In this document: positions 17,443 through 27,918 of the stretch, in pieces
Position numbering within the stretch: the stretch's first letter is position 1
How the letters are laid out: each line of letters opens with the position of its first letter
DNA from: Pelagihabitans pacificus
GTDB taxonomy: Bacteria; Bacteroidota; Bacteroidia; Flavobacteriales; Flavobacteriaceae
Assembly (NCBI RefSeq): GCF_009371985.2
Contig: NZ_VIKU02000003.1
Location: forward strand, 491,693-555,692
DNA: 64,000 bases
Direction of reading: 5' to 3'
Notes under the pieces: generated by a model
The model's database searches: none
What the model was told of the DNA's origin: nothing
The model's input: only the letters and a program-made list of their open reading frames with translations
Made by a program: the position numbers and the translations under genes

Positions 17443-19533
17443 ATGCCCCGAATCAAAACCTACGCGCTGAACTTCTATCCGAATTGGCTTACTCGAGCCC
17501 TGTTACCGCTATTTTTATGCGTTTGCGCTCCCTTGCTCTTTGCGCAACAGGAAAAAAATGACAGTCTGTTACTGGAGATACGACAGCTTACATCCCAGAA
17601 AGGCTTTTCAGTGAAGGATACGGTTTATATCGATTTATTAAATGAGCTGGCTACCGCGCAACGTTTTTACAATACCGACAGCCTATTATCACTTTCAATG
17701 AAAGCACTGGCCCACAGTAAAGCGGCCCGGTATCCACTCGGAGAAAGCAAAGCCTTGCTGTCGTTGGGAGACTACTACTCGGACAAAGGAAATTCCAAGG
17801 AAGCCATTGCGAATTACCGCTCATCGCTAGAGATTGCCAAAGCCTTACATCATGAGCATCTGCTTCTGAGGGCCCAAAATAATCTGGCCGGCGAGTATGG
17901 CTATAAAGGCGACTATGCAAATGCGCTTAACGGCTATCTTGAGGGTCTTGAAATTGCCGAGAAATATCAGAATAATAAAATGCGTTCGATCATCACTGAA
18001 AATATCGCCAGCCTGTATGCCTCCCAAAAAGACTACGAACAAGCCCTATTTTTCTACAAGAAGGTTAAAAGAATAAACGAAACGTTGAACGATGAGGTAA
18101 GTTCCGCCGAGACCTTTGCAAATATGGCTTCCATTTATGCCGATATGCAGGAAATGGACTATGCCATGTTCAATATCAACAGCAGTATCTCGGTTTTTGA
18201 AAGGCATAATATAAAAGATTGGTTGGCATATGCCTATGAGGTGAAGGGGAAGATTTATCTGAAACAACAAAAATTCGATTGGGCATTGTTCTGGTACAGC
18301 CAAAGCGAAATGCTTCACTCCTCCTTGGAAGACAATAGGGCGGAAATCGACTTGCTCAACGGTATTGCAGAGACCTATCTCGGACTTCAAAAAGATAGTA
18401 TCTCACAGCGATATGCCATAAAGGCGTTCGAAATTTCGACCAAGATCAACTTTACTGAAGGAAGACAAAAATGTGCCAAAACACTTTATAAAATACATAA
18501 GAACAAACAGGATTATGCCGCTGCCCTTGGTTACCATGAACTCTACCAACAGCTCTCGGACACCATCTCCCGTATAGAAAACCAGAAGAGCCTTTCTCTT
18601 TTGAAAACCAAATCCGAACACGAAAAGCAAAAAGCGGAACTCATCTTGCAGAACGAGAAAGAACTGGCTACCCAGAGAAACTATGTCAATGCCGCCCTGG
18701 CCATTCTGCTGATTTTCATTGTCGTCACCTATTTGGTGCATCGAAGTGAAAAAATCCAGAAAAACCTTAATGAAGAGCTACGGCTTAAGACGGAAATCCT
18801 TGAAAAAAATGAGATAGAACTCAAAAGTATCAACGAAACAAAGGACAAATTGTTTTCGATAGTGGCACATGACCTACGAGGTCCCATTGGTGCTTTCCAA
18901 GGGTTGTTGAACCTTTTGAGAAACGGGGAAATCAAGAACAGCGAGTTCATGGATTTCATTCCAAAGCTGGCTCAGGATATCGACCATATATCGTTCACCT
19001 TGAACAACTTGCTTTCATGGGGACAGGCTCAAATGAACGGCCTCATTACCAAACCCTCGATCACCTCGATCGACCACCTCGTGACCGATAACATTAATCT
19101 ATTATCGGAAGTTGCCACGAATAAGTCTATTAAACTGGTAAGTCATATCGCGGAAAATACGATTGCATGGACCGATAGTGATCAAATCGACATTGTTATT
19201 CGAAATCTGATAAGTAATGCCATCAAGTTTACCCCTTCCAACGGATTGGTTACAATCGATTCACGGGAAATGAACGATTACTGGGAAATATCGGTAAAGG
19301 ATACCGGTATTGGAATGGATCGAGAGACACAGGAAAAGATTTTCCATGAGAGTTCCTACATTACCACTTATGGCACCGATAACGAGAAAGGAACCGGACT
19401 TGGTCTTTCACTTTGCAAAGAGATGGTCGAAAAAAACAACGGAATGATTTGGGTCGACAGCGTCCCCCAACAGGGTACCTGTTTCTACTTCACCGTACCC
19501 AAGGCCAAAAAACAGTACCAAAAAGCCAGCTAA
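17443..19533 (+). CDS. TPR-domain sensor histidine kinase
   Basis: A 696-residue kinase with a signal peptide (cleavage after LFAQ, about residue 31). About six tetratricopeptide-like repeats occupy residues 60-380 and would lie in the periplasm, followed by a coiled-coil piece, one membrane helix (about 415-432), and the kinase core. The phospho-acceptor His476 is in IVAHDLRGPIG; the ATP-binding domain has NLISNAIKFTP (N box), DTGIGM (G1) and GTGLGLSL (G2). No response regulator gene is adjacent, so its partner is elsewhere. The stop overlaps the convergent bshB1 gene by four bases. Confidence 0.92.
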   Translation: MPRIKTYALNFYPNWLTRALLPLFLCVCAPLLFAQQEKNDSLLLEIRQLTSQKGFSVKDTVYIDLLNELATAQRFYNTDSLLSLSMKALAHSKAARYPLGESKALLSLGDYYSDKGNSKEAIANYRSSLEIAKALHHEHLLLRAQNNLAGEYGYKGDYANALNGYLEGLEIAEKYQNNKMRSIITENIASLYASQKDYEQALFFYKKVKRINETLNDEVSSAETFANMASIYADMQEMDYAMFNINSSISVFERHNIKDWLAYAYEVKGKIYLKQQKFDWALFWYSQSEMLHSSLEDNRAEIDLLNGIAETYLGLQKDSISQRYAIKAFEISTKINFTEGRQKCAKTLYKIHKNKQDYAAALGYHELYQQLSDTISRIENQKSLSLLKTKSEHEKQKAELILQNEKELATQRNYVNAALAILLIFIVVTYLVHRSEKIQKNLNEELRLKTEILEKNEIELKSINETKDKLFSIVAHDLRGPIGAFQGLLNLLRNGEIKNSEFMDFIPKLAQDIDHISFTLNNLLSWGQAQMNGLITKPSITSIDHLVTDNINLLSEVATNKSIKLVSHIAENTIAWTDSDQIDIVIRNLISNAIKFTPSNGLVTIDSREMNDYWEISVKDTGIGMDRETQEKIFHESSYITTYGTDNEKGTGLGLSLCKEMVEKNNGMIWVDSVPQQGTCFYFTVPKAKKQYQKAS

Positions 19534-20252
19534 ATCAATTTGTCAAGGCTATCAACGGCTACAAAACGTTCTACCGTGAAACCTTCTGCATATTCAACGC
19601 CGACCAATCTACCCAAATCCCTGGCCCGGTAAATAATACTATCGATAAAATTCTTGCTGGTTATCGGCGTTTCGGGCTCATCACTCTTTGGATCGTAAAA
19701 CTGTGAGCTATATGCGAGGATGGCCTCCCTCTTTTTCCCGATATGATCGGAAACATCTACCACGAAATCAGGTTCCAGGTTTTTCCATTGTATATAGTGG
19801 TACACCTGCTTTGGACGCCAAGGTTCCTGCCACTCCTCCTCCCCTGCGAATTTGGTATCTATCTTGACAAGTCCACTTAGGAAACAGGCGTCACTCACTA
19901 AACTGCTACCTTTGGCATGGTCGATATGGCGATCGTTCACGGCGTTGCACAGCACAATTTCAGGGCGATATTTTCGGACCATTTTAATGATTTCGAGTTG
20001 GTGCGGTTTATCATTGACAAAAAAACCATCGGCAAACTCCAAATTCTCCCGAACCGCAACTCCCAGTATTTTAGCCGAGGCCTCTGCCTCCTGATCCCGA
20101 ATCCCGGCCGATCCCCGAGTGCCGAGCTCTCCACGGGTCAAGTCGACAATACCGACCTTTTTTCCATTGGCCACTTCTTTTGCTACAGTTGCTCCCGCGC
20201 CCAGTTCCACATCATCGGGATGTGCGCCGAAAGCCAGTATGTCTAATTTCAT
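19530..20252 (-). CDS. bshB1: Bacillithiol biosynthesis deacetylase BshB1
   Basis: A 240-residue PIG-L/LmbE zinc deacetylase. The N-terminal AFGAHPDDVELGAG carries zinc ligands His11 and Asp14, and DRHIDHAKG the third His. The run GELGTRGSAGIRDQEAEASAKILG is characteristic of BshB1. It removes acetyl from N-acetylglucosaminyl malate to give glucosaminyl malate, the second step in making the thiol bacillithiol, used by many Bacteroidota. bshA and bshC are not in this window. Confidence 0.92.
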   Translation of the reverse strand: MKLDILAFGAHPDDVELGAGATVAKEVANGKKVGIVDLTRGELGTRGSAGIRDQEAEASAKILGVAVRENLEFADGFFVNDKPHQLEIIKMVRKYRPEIVLCNAVNDRHIDHAKGSSLVSDACFLSGLVKIDTKFAGEEEWQEPWRPKQVYHYIQWKNLEPDFVVDVSDHIGKKREAILAYSSQFYDPKSDEPETPITSKNFIDSIIYRARDLGRLVGVEYAEGFTVERFVAVDSLDKLI

Positions 20253-20316
20253 AGGAGTTATTTAGTATTGTGAAGCATTAAGGTTTGGTATAAAACTTCA
20301 TTATGATTAGTGTGAA

Positions 20317-21492
20317 TCAATGCGATGTGGTGACCACCTTGGACCGCACTTTTTCAAGTGCTTGTTCGATGTCCGCTATCAAATCCTCCGGCTCCTCGAT
20401 ACCCACGGAAAAACGGATGAGTCCGTCTTTTATCCCCTGCCGTGCCCTTTCTTCCGGACCAAGAAGCGCATGGGAGGTTTGGGTCGGTGATAAGACCGTA
20501 CTCTCCACCCCGGCCAAGCTCATGGATGATTTGATAAGTTGTAAGGATTTTTGAAATAAGGAAGCATCCAACTGCTCGTGTAGTTCAAAAGAGAGCATCC
20601 CTCCAAAACCATGCATCTGTAATTTTGCCAACTGGTGGTCGGGATGACTGGGAAGTCCGGGATAGTAAACATTTTGGATGTCGTCGTGTCCATAGAGATA
20701 TTCGGCCATGCGCTGGGCATTTTCATTCTGGGCCTTTACCCGTAGTCCCATGGTCTTGATACTTCTTTCCAACAGCCAAACCGTATAATCGCTAAGGCTT
20801 CCCCCTAAATTTTTGGCCAATTGAAAAATGCGTTCCATATTTTCTTGGGTAGAAACAACGGCCCCGGCACAGATATCGGAATGCCCGCCCATGTACTTGG
20901 TCGCACTATGGATGACCACATCGATACCAAAATCAATGGGATTCTGATTTACGGGACTTGCGAACGTATTATCGATCATCGTAACAATACCGTTCTTTTT
21001 GGCAATCTTGGCAATTGCTGCCATATCGGTGATGGTCAGCAGTGGATTTGACGGTGTTTCGATATAAATCACCTTGGTTTTTTCCTGTATCTTTATTTCA
21101 AAGTCTTCTGGGCGTAACCCATCTGTAAAAGAATAGGAAATGCCATATTTTTCAAACTCTTCGGTGGCGAGATTATAGGTCCCGCCGTATAGCGTCCTTT
21201 GCAGTACGATATGGTCACCTGCCTTTAGGAATGCCATAATCGATGTACTTACCGCTGCCATGCCGCTGCCAAAAATCAACGCCGCCTCTGCATTCTCTAG
21301 GGCGGCCAATTTCTTGCATAAGGCTTCCTGATTAGGCGTATTGAAATAACGGGGATACCGTTTTACATCTACATCCTCGAAGGCATAGGAAGTACTCATG
21401 TACAATGGGGAGATCGCTCCTTTGAACACCTCATCCGCAACCTCTCCTACATGGGTACAAATGGTATTTAGGCCTTTTTTCTTTTGGTTCAT
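20317..21492 (-). CDS. PLP-dependent Cys/Met metabolism enzyme (cystathionine gamma-synthase/methionine gamma-lyase family)
   Basis: A 391-residue fold-type I PLP enzyme. Lys199 in HSATKYMGGHSD forms the internal aldimine; FGSGMAAVST (residues 74-83) binds the cofactor phosphate and Tyr102 in RTLYGGTYN stacks on the ring. The family covers cystathionine gamma-synthase, O-acylhomoserine sulfhydrylase and methionine gamma-lyase; sequence inspection cannot separate them, and no methionine gene is next to it. It lies 64 bases upstream of bshB1 on the same strand, so co-transcription with a cysteine-dependent thiol pathway is possible. Confidence 0.85.
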   Translation of the reverse strand: MNQKKKGLNTICTHVGEVADEVFKGAISPLYMSTSYAFEDVDVKRYPRYFNTPNQEALCKKLAALENAEAALIFGSGMAAVSTSIMAFLKAGDHIVLQRTLYGGTYNLATEEFEKYGISYSFTDGLRPEDFEIKIQEKTKVIYIETPSNPLLTITDMAAIAKIAKKNGIVTMIDNTFASPVNQNPIDFGIDVVIHSATKYMGGHSDICAGAVVSTQENMERIFQLAKNLGGSLSDYTVWLLERSIKTMGLRVKAQNENAQRMAEYLYGHDDIQNVYYPGLPSHPDHQLAKLQMHGFGGMLSFELHEQLDASLFQKSLQLIKSSMSLAGVESTVLSPTQTSHALLGPEERARQGIKDGLIRFSVGIEEPEDLIADIEQALEKVRSKVVTTSH

Positions 21493-21657
21493 TATTACAG
21501 ATTTACAGAAGTTAAAGTTATGGAAATCATTTAAAAAATAAGCCAGTCTTGTTCCAATATAAAGATGGGCCGTGGTAGTGCCCTCCCTACCATGCCGCGA
21601 ATAGGGAGAACTACCGTTACTTCTAATGTCCTAAAAGCAAACCACCTAGATGAACAG

Positions 21658-23067
21658 CTACACCTGAACCTTTTTCCAGTATCCCTTTTTGAACCACACC
21701 ATGGAAATAATGGCCAACAATACCTCGGCCAAAGTGATCGCCGCAAAGACACCTACCGGACCCAGTTCAAAGGTAATGGCCGCCATATAGGCAATCGGCA
21801 ACTGAAACAACCAAAAGGAGACAAGGTTGATTTTGGTCGGGGTTCCCGTATCCCCTGCCCCATTAAACGCTTGGGTCACTACCATGCCATAGGCATAGAA
21901 GATATAGCCGGCGGCAATGATTTGAAGGCATAGTCCCCCATTTTCAATGACCACTGGATTATCGTTGAACCAACCCACAATGGTTTTGGCAAATAGCAGG
22001 TATACGACGGAAACGATTGCCATAAAGATGGCATTATACTTTCCGGTCTTCCAAACGGAAATTTCGGCCCTTTCGGGTTTCTTCGCACCCAAATTCTGGC
22101 CAACCAGCGTAGCAGCTGCATTACTCATTCCCCAAGAGGGCATTAAGGTAAACAACATGACCCGTATGGCGATCGTGTAACCGGCCAAGACTTCGCTTCC
22201 AAATTCGGACATGATCCGCATTAAAAATACCCAACTGGACGTACCAATCAGAAATTGGGCAATCCCACCGGCGGAAACCCTTAACAGATTCAGTATTACC
22301 TTCAAGTTAATGACCAAATCCCGTATCCCGATCCTTATTCGGCTCCATCCAAAGAACAATATAGCCAATTGAAACAGCACGGCCGTGCCCCGCCCAATAT
22401 TGGTAGCGATAGCAGCACCCATTACCCCGAACTCGGGTATGGGGCCCCATCCAAAAATAAAGATAGGGTCAAGGATAATATTAAGTCCGTTCGAGAGTAC
22501 CAACGCCCACATGGCGACCGAAGCATCGCCAGCTCCACGAAAAATAGCATTGATTAAAAACAACAAAAGAATGGTGATGTTACCTCCTATTAAAAGTTGG
22601 GTATACCCATACCCTTCGGCAATCAAATCGGGTTCGGCACCCATAAGCGCCAAAATCTCCTTGGCATATAGGAAACCAACGATCCCCACCAGAAGGGCCA
22701 CTAGTACCCCCAGTGCAATCGCCTGTACGGCCGCCTCCCGAGCACCTTGCACATCTTTCTCCCCGATTCGACGGGCTACCACGGCAGTGGCGGCCATACT
22801 CAGTCCAATAGCGACCGCATAGACCAAGGTTACGACCGATTCCGTAAGACCGATGGTCGCCACCGCATTGACACTGACCTGGGAAACATAGGCAATATCG
22901 ACGATGGCGAAAATCGACTCCATCATCATTTCCAGGATCATGGGAATCGACAGCATAAAGATTGCCTTTCGGATACTGCCCGATGTGAATTCGGTTTCCT
23001 TACCGGTTACGGCAATGATAAAAGACTTAAAAAGTTTTTTTAGGGTGAAATTATTGTGATTCGTCAT
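21658..23067 (-). CDS. MATE-family efflux transporter
   Basis: A 469-residue inner-membrane exporter with twelve hydrophobic segments in two six-helix halves; each half repeats an N-terminal gate region. I start at the ATG at 23067 (MTNHNN), 39 bases inside the longest frame. The charged start followed by SGSIRKAIFMLSIPMILEMM is usual for the family. It exchanges sodium or protons for cationic drugs or metabolites. The 165 bases between it and the PLP enzyme contain a small hairpin (GGTAGTG...) but no gene. Confidence 0.88.
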   Translation of the reverse strand: MTNHNNFTLKKLFKSFIIAVTGKETEFTSGSIRKAIFMLSIPMILEMMMESIFAIVDIAYVSQVSVNAVATIGLTESVVTLVYAVAIGLSMAATAVVARRIGEKDVQGAREAAVQAIALGVLVALLVGIVGFLYAKEILALMGAEPDLIAEGYGYTQLLIGGNITILLLFLINAIFRGAGDASVAMWALVLSNGLNIILDPIFIFGWGPIPEFGVMGAAIATNIGRGTAVLFQLAILFFGWSRIRIGIRDLVINLKVILNLLRVSAGGIAQFLIGTSSWVFLMRIMSEFGSEVLAGYTIAIRVMLFTLMPSWGMSNAAATLVGQNLGAKKPERAEISVWKTGKYNAIFMAIVSVVYLLFAKTIVGWFNDNPVVIENGGLCLQIIAAGYIFYAYGMVVTQAFNGAGDTGTPTKINLVSFWLFQLPIAYMAAITFELGPVGVFAAITLAEVLLAIISMVWFKKGYWKKVQV

Positions 23068-23239
23068 TTTAAAAGAATTATGTTGGAAGAAAAGAGAAGA
23101 TGTCAAAAAAAAGTACTGTGGAAAGTCATTTACTTTTTTCTGGCGACGAGGCCTATGACATCTATAAAAAACATAATTCTTATAACTTCATGATACTACA
23201 AAGATGTAAAATATTTTCAAAAAATGGGGAAAGCATTGC

Positions 23240-26200
23240 TTATTTAACATAATTGACCTTGTACCGCCAAAAGCTGAAGGCGCCCAGTACCGCCACTCCC
23301 AAAGCAATATACCATACATAATCGGGCGTGATGGCCGCTGCCCCACTCTGTCCGTAGCTGTGAAGCCCGACCAAATAATAGTTGACACCAAAGTAGGTCA
23401 TCATAATACTGCCAAAAGCTGCCACGCTGAGAAAATTGAAGGTCCATTTTCCGCGAAGCCCCGGTATCAAACGGGTGTGTATCACAAAGGCATAAATCAT
23501 AATTGAAATAAGGGCCCAGGTTTCCTTGGGGTCCCAACCCCAATAGCGCCCCCAACTTTCATTGGCCCATTGACCCCCCAGGAAGTTGCCGATGGTAAGC
23601 ATAATCAAACCAACGGTCAACGTTACTTCGTTAATAATGGTCAACTCTTTCAGATTGGTTTCCATCTTGACCTTGTTCTTTCTGGTGGTCAATATCATTA
23701 GTAAAAGGGCCACCAAACCAAGAATCATTCCGACGGTCAACGGCCCATAACTACCCACTATGACCGCCACATGAATCATAAGCCAATAACTGTCCAGTAC
23801 CGGTTGTAGGGTTCCAATAGCGGGGTCAACCCAGTTCTGATGCGCGATCCAGAGCAGCATCCCAGCCACAAAGGCTGAGGCCGCAATGGTCATGTCATTT
23901 TTTCTTCCCAAAGAAAGCCCCATGGCCGTGGTCGCCCAGGCAACGTACAAAATACTCTCATAGGCATTGCTCCAAGGGGCATGTCCCGAAATATACCATC
24001 GCAATGCCAATCCCGCCGTATGCCAGAGGAAAAGGATAATAATGGTTCCCTTTAGAAAATACACGGCTACCCGCCAAATAGCCCTGTCTTTGAATATTTG
24101 GAATACCAGGACAAAGAACATGAACAAACCAACGATAGGATACAAGCGCCAGAGGTAACCAAAAATGTTCAGTTTATTGTAGACCACCTCTGTCTCTATC
24201 TTTTTTTCAGACGGAAGCACCTCGCTCCCGTGGTTCTTCTGATTCTGCTTGAAGGCTTCCAATAGCTTATCCGCTTCGGTGTAGTCTCCTGTCTGCCGAG
24301 CCTTTTGTAAGGACATCAGGTAATAGGGTATAGCGTTTTTGATGAAATTGGCGTAGAGCGAATCAGATACCTGATACTGCCCCCCACGGAACTCCAAAGC
24401 AGAAATCCATTTGTTGTTCTCATCGTTCAGTAGCGGGAAAATTTTGACGATGCTTCCCTGCAAAGCCTGATCGAGTAAACTTAGTCGTATGTTGGCGTCT
24501 TTGTAGTCTTGTTGAAATTTGTTCGGATTGTTGGTAGCGGTCGCTTCCCTCAAAAATGGCTCCAACTTGTAGTTGCCTTTTTCATCAAAAAAATCAATGG
24601 CCCTTACATAACGTTGTCCTTCCGGAACCCCAATAATTTTACGGATACTGTCGTTCTTGCCTTTTTTATCAATGGCGATGAACTCCGCATTGTACCAAAG
24701 TGCCGGATTGGCCATCATCGATAGAAACACCTGATCGGGATTCATTCCCTTAAACTTATTCTTCAAACTCAGCTTCCTCAACAATTCAGACGAAAAAGTA
24801 TTGATGGGCTTCATACGGCCACCCTCGTCCTGGATGACGAGCTTACCAAATTTTTCGGCATGTTCCTCAGAAACTACGGTCGCCATAATCATAGAGTCGA
24901 TCTGCTCCGCCGTCGGTGCCTGCCGGCTGTGGTCATGGCCGTCCCCTTCGGAGTGTTCCTGGGCGGCTACGGTCAATGACATACCAAAAATAACGATGGT
25001 GGCGAGTGTCTTCTTTTTCGAATTGAGTTTATCGAGAGACTTTGCCAACTCCTTAAAGCGGGTCTTTCCAAAAAACATGATCCCTAAAAGTCCCGCATAG
25101 AGCAGGAAGTAACCGACGTAGGTAATCCAGGTGCCCCATTGATCGTGGTTGACCGAAAGGACGGTTCCTTTTTCGTCGGGATGAAAACTGGATTGAAAAA
25201 AACGGTACCCTTCATGATCCAATACATGGTTCATATAGATATCGTAATCAAATGGGCGTTCATCCTCTACCGTGATCTTGCTCATAAAGGATGCATATCC
25301 CTTTTCCGTACCGGGATATTTTTCGGCGATGAAGTCGTTCAGTTTAATATTGAAAGGCAGTTCGTGCACCTTTGATCCGTAACTGAGCATAAAATCGAGT
25401 CCGCCCACCGAAAACTTATCCGAAAATTGGGCAACTCCCTTACCGCCCAATATTTTTTTTCGAACGGTTTCTCCGTTCGCGCTTACCTCCACTACCAAAG
25501 CATCCAGCGTAGCCTCGGTAATTTCATTTTTTGGGACCTCCACAATTCCATAGCGTCCCTTGACGATGGGTTCGGGAATCACAAATTGCATTCCGGCTAG
25601 GGTATAGAGCGATCGCAGCTGCAATTCCTGTATACTGTCTTTTGCCAATTGACCTTGAAATTGATCCGCCATCCGCATAAAACTTCCCTCAAAAGGGGAA
25701 CGAATCCGATAACTGCTATCCGTGGCCATGATGTTTATCGCACCATCGGTCGGTTTGTTCAAAGCGAAAAGAACATTGTGGATACTGGAGACTTTCCCTT
25801 CTTCCAAATAATGTTCGTGCCGTTGACCGTCGCCGGCCTCTACGATTTTAAGAAAAGGGGTTCCGGTTTCATCCGGGATCATACCTTCCTTGGCGCCTTT
25901 CATAAAATCTACGTAGGCGATGGTAAAAGGCTGTCCATTATAATCGGAATTCCATGGCAGATCGGATTTAATGGCCTCCGGTGTAACAATAATGTCTTCC
26001 TGAAGTGTCTTACGTCTGGGTTCCCCATTGATCTCCCCATCGACGAAGGCGGTGAGATACGTTTTGTCCGAATAAAACACCTTCTCCGAATTGCCTTCCC
26101 GAATGGGCATCATTCCCTCAAAACTAATGTAACGGGTGACAAAGGCGCCTACAATGATCAATATCCACGATAAATGAAGCGTCAAAACAGGCCATTTCTC

Positions 26201-26422
26201 CCAACGCAGCAAACGATACCGAAAAATATTACCGATAAAATTAATGACAAAGAACACCATGATGACTTCGAACCAAGTAGTGTTATAAATCCAAATACGG
26301 GCGGTTTCAGTGCTATATTTACTTTCTACAAAGGTGCCAATGCCCATCGCCACAGCAAAAACCAGGAACAAAACGGCCATTAAACGGGTCGAAAAGAAAA
26401 TTTTCTTGAGCAGTTCTGTCAT
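23240..26422 (-). CDS. ResB-CcsA fusion, cytochrome c maturation system II
   Basis: A 1060-residue membrane protein. Residues 1-460 form the ResB part, with early membrane helices, a large periplasmic section and a helix near 430-450. A hinge follows with a helix around 480 and the His-rich stretch EHSEGDGHDHSR. The C-terminal 300 residues are CcsA/CcmC-like with many helices and the haem-handling WGWDPKETWALI tryptophan-rich motif. Such fusions export haem and attach it to CxxCH apocytochromes c outside the membrane. The divergent region to the right (26423-26560) holds a minus-strand CAAAAATA -7 box at 26449-26456. Confidence 0.92.
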   Translation of the reverse strand: MTELLKKIFFSTRLMAVLFLVFAVAMGIGTFVESKYSTETARIWIYNTTWFEVIMVFFVINFIGNIFRYRLLRWEKWPVLTLHLSWILIIVGAFVTRYISFEGMMPIREGNSEKVFYSDKTYLTAFVDGEINGEPRRKTLQEDIIVTPEAIKSDLPWNSDYNGQPFTIAYVDFMKGAKEGMIPDETGTPFLKIVEAGDGQRHEHYLEEGKVSSIHNVLFALNKPTDGAINIMATDSSYRIRSPFEGSFMRMADQFQGQLAKDSIQELQLRSLYTLAGMQFVIPEPIVKGRYGIVEVPKNEITEATLDALVVEVSANGETVRKKILGGKGVAQFSDKFSVGGLDFMLSYGSKVHELPFNIKLNDFIAEKYPGTEKGYASFMSKITVEDERPFDYDIYMNHVLDHEGYRFFQSSFHPDEKGTVLSVNHDQWGTWITYVGYFLLYAGLLGIMFFGKTRFKELAKSLDKLNSKKKTLATIVIFGMSLTVAAQEHSEGDGHDHSRQAPTAEQIDSMIMATVVSEEHAEKFGKLVIQDEGGRMKPINTFSSELLRKLSLKNKFKGMNPDQVFLSMMANPALWYNAEFIAIDKKGKNDSIRKIIGVPEGQRYVRAIDFFDEKGNYKLEPFLREATATNNPNKFQQDYKDANIRLSLLDQALQGSIVKIFPLLNDENNKWISALEFRGGQYQVSDSLYANFIKNAIPYYLMSLQKARQTGDYTEADKLLEAFKQNQKNHGSEVLPSEKKIETEVVYNKLNIFGYLWRLYPIVGLFMFFVLVFQIFKDRAIWRVAVYFLKGTIIILFLWHTAGLALRWYISGHAPWSNAYESILYVAWATTAMGLSLGRKNDMTIAASAFVAGMLLWIAHQNWVDPAIGTLQPVLDSYWLMIHVAVIVGSYGPLTVGMILGLVALLLMILTTRKNKVKMETNLKELTIINEVTLTVGLIMLTIGNFLGGQWANESWGRYWGWDPKETWALISIMIYAFVIHTRLIPGLRGKWTFNFLSVAAFGSIMMTYFGVNYYLVGLHSYGQSGAAAITPDYVWYIALGVAVLGAFSFWRYKVNYVK

Positions 26423-26560
26423 CGAAGGACGCTTTGGTTTTCAGCAGGCAAAAATACCACCTTTTTCTCTTTTTGTACCACATTAAAGCCTATATATGGT
26501 TAAACAAAATTGTTAATTATTTCTAAAGCTGCAAAGCTGTATTTTATTGTATTTTTGGGC

Positions 26561-27325
26561 ATGCTTAAAGTGGTCATTCTAGGTACCGGAAACGTTGCCA
26601 AACACCTGTTCGATGCTTTTTCGGCCAGTACTGCGGTCGAAACCGTTCAAGTGTTGGGACGTAATCCAGATGCGGTAAAATACTTTGAGGAAGAAGCATT
26701 GGTCTTCGGAATGCATGAAGTCATCGAAGACCCGGACGTTTATATCATTGCTGTCAACGATGATAGTATTTCAACCGTATCGGAGTCACTCATAGGAAGA
26801 AAAGGTTTGATTGCGCACACTTCCGGAAGCGTCTCTCTAGAGGTGTTGGCACAACATGGGAACCACGGAATTTTTTATCCTTTGCAGACCTTCAGCAAAG
26901 AACGCCCGATAGATTTCAAATCGGTGCCCCTGTGCATCGAGGCGAATACCGAAAAAAATAAGTCAGTACTCCGAGCCTTGGCAGCATCCGTTTCGGATCG
27001 GGTTTACGACATCGATTCGAGACAGCGAAGAAGTCTGCACCTAGCTGCGGTTTTTGCCAATAATTTCACGAATCACCTATACCACTTGGCCCACGAACTG
27101 TGCGAGGAACATCAGGTGCCGTTCGATATTTTGAAGCCGCTTATTACCGAGACCGCCAAGAAAATCGAACTTGAATCTCCTTATGAGATGCAGACCGGTC
27201 CGGCAAGGCGAGGGGATAAAGCGACCATGGATAAACAGCTAGGGCTACTTAACAGTCCATGGCAGAAAGAACTCTATTCACTGTTAAGCAAATCTATAAA
27301 ACGAACCTATCAAAAGCACCTTTAA
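26561..27325 (+). CDS. Rossmann-fold protein with DUF2520 domain
   Basis: A 254-residue protein, started at the ATG at 26561 because MLKVVILGTGNVAKHLFDAF begins directly with the beta-alpha-beta NAD(P) motif; the longer frame adds 17 unconserved residues. The N-terminal half is an oxidoreductase-like Rossmann domain (resembling pyrroline-5-carboxylate reductase) and the C-terminal half, from about residue 115, is DUF2520 (HLAAVFANNFTNHLYHLAHE). The reaction is unknown. It leads a run with kdsC and maf that I recall as conserved in Flavobacteriia. Confidence 0.82.
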   Translation: MLKVVILGTGNVAKHLFDAFSASTAVETVQVLGRNPDAVKYFEEEALVFGMHEVIEDPDVYIIAVNDDSISTVSESLIGRKGLIAHTSGSVSLEVLAQHGNHGIFYPLQTFSKERPIDFKSVPLCIEANTEKNKSVLRALAASVSDRVYDIDSRQRRSLHLAAVFANNFTNHLYHLAHELCEEHQVPFDILKPLITETAKKIELESPYEMQTGPARRGDKATMDKQLGLLNSPWQKELYSLLSKSIKRTYQKHL

Positions 27326-27390
27326 AAAAATAATATAATTTGGGGATTACAGCCTGAAAGCGCATCCCCATAGAACCTAAACTTACATTC

Positions 27391-27918
27391 TTGGAAAAGA
27401 GCTACAAAGAGTATTTAAACAACATAACCACCTTCGTGTTTGATGTAGACGGTGTCTTTACCGATGGTACTTTGTTGATAACGACCGAAGGTGAGATGTA
27501 CAGAAAAATGAGCGTAAAAGATGGGTATGCCCTGAAGACCGCCCTGGATAAAGGATACAATGTCTGTATTATTTCCGGGGGTACCAATGAAGGGGTGCGC
27601 AATCGGTTAAAGGGACTTGGAGTGACCGATATTTATCTCGGTGCCCATCACAAGGAAGAACCCCTTAAGGAATATCTTGACATCTATGAAATCGACCCGA
27701 AAAACGTGCTCTATATGGGGGATGACCTACCCGACATTCCTCCGATGCGACTGGTTGGGTTACCTACTTGTCCGCAGGACGCGGTTCCGGAAGTCAAGGC
27801 GGTGAGCAACTATATTTCCCATCGAGCGGGTGGGGATGAATGTGTGCGCGATGTTATCGAACAGGTGTTGAAAGTACGCGGGGATTGGTATGGAAACTTC
27901 GATGCCCAAAACGCCTAA
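27391..27918 (+). CDS. kdsC: 3-deoxy-D-manno-octulosonate 8-phosphate phosphatase
   Basis: A 175-residue HAD-IIIA phosphatase. The nucleophile motif FVFDVDGVFTDG has Asp18 and Asp20, CIISGG is motif II, and MGDDLPDIPPM carries the metal aspartates of motif III. It removes phosphate from KDO-8-phosphate to give KDO for lipopolysaccharide. The start is a TTG at 27391; no ATG lies upstream in frame before the previous gene's end. The related YrbI-like phosphatases are an alternative but the length and motifs fit KdsC. Confidence 0.88.
   Translation: MEKSYKEYLNNITTFVFDVDGVFTDGTLLITTEGEMYRKMSVKDGYALKTALDKGYNVCIISGGTNEGVRNRLKGLGVTDIYLGAHHKEEPLKEYLDIYEIDPKNVLYMGDDLPDIPPMRLVGLPTCPQDAVPEVKAVSNYISHRAGGDECVRDVIEQVLKVRGDWYGNFDAQNA

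Noticed and set aside
17443..20252. Histidine kinase and bshB1 as a two-component pair or operon
   Set aside because: They are convergent with overlapping stops, and BshB1 has no receiver domain.
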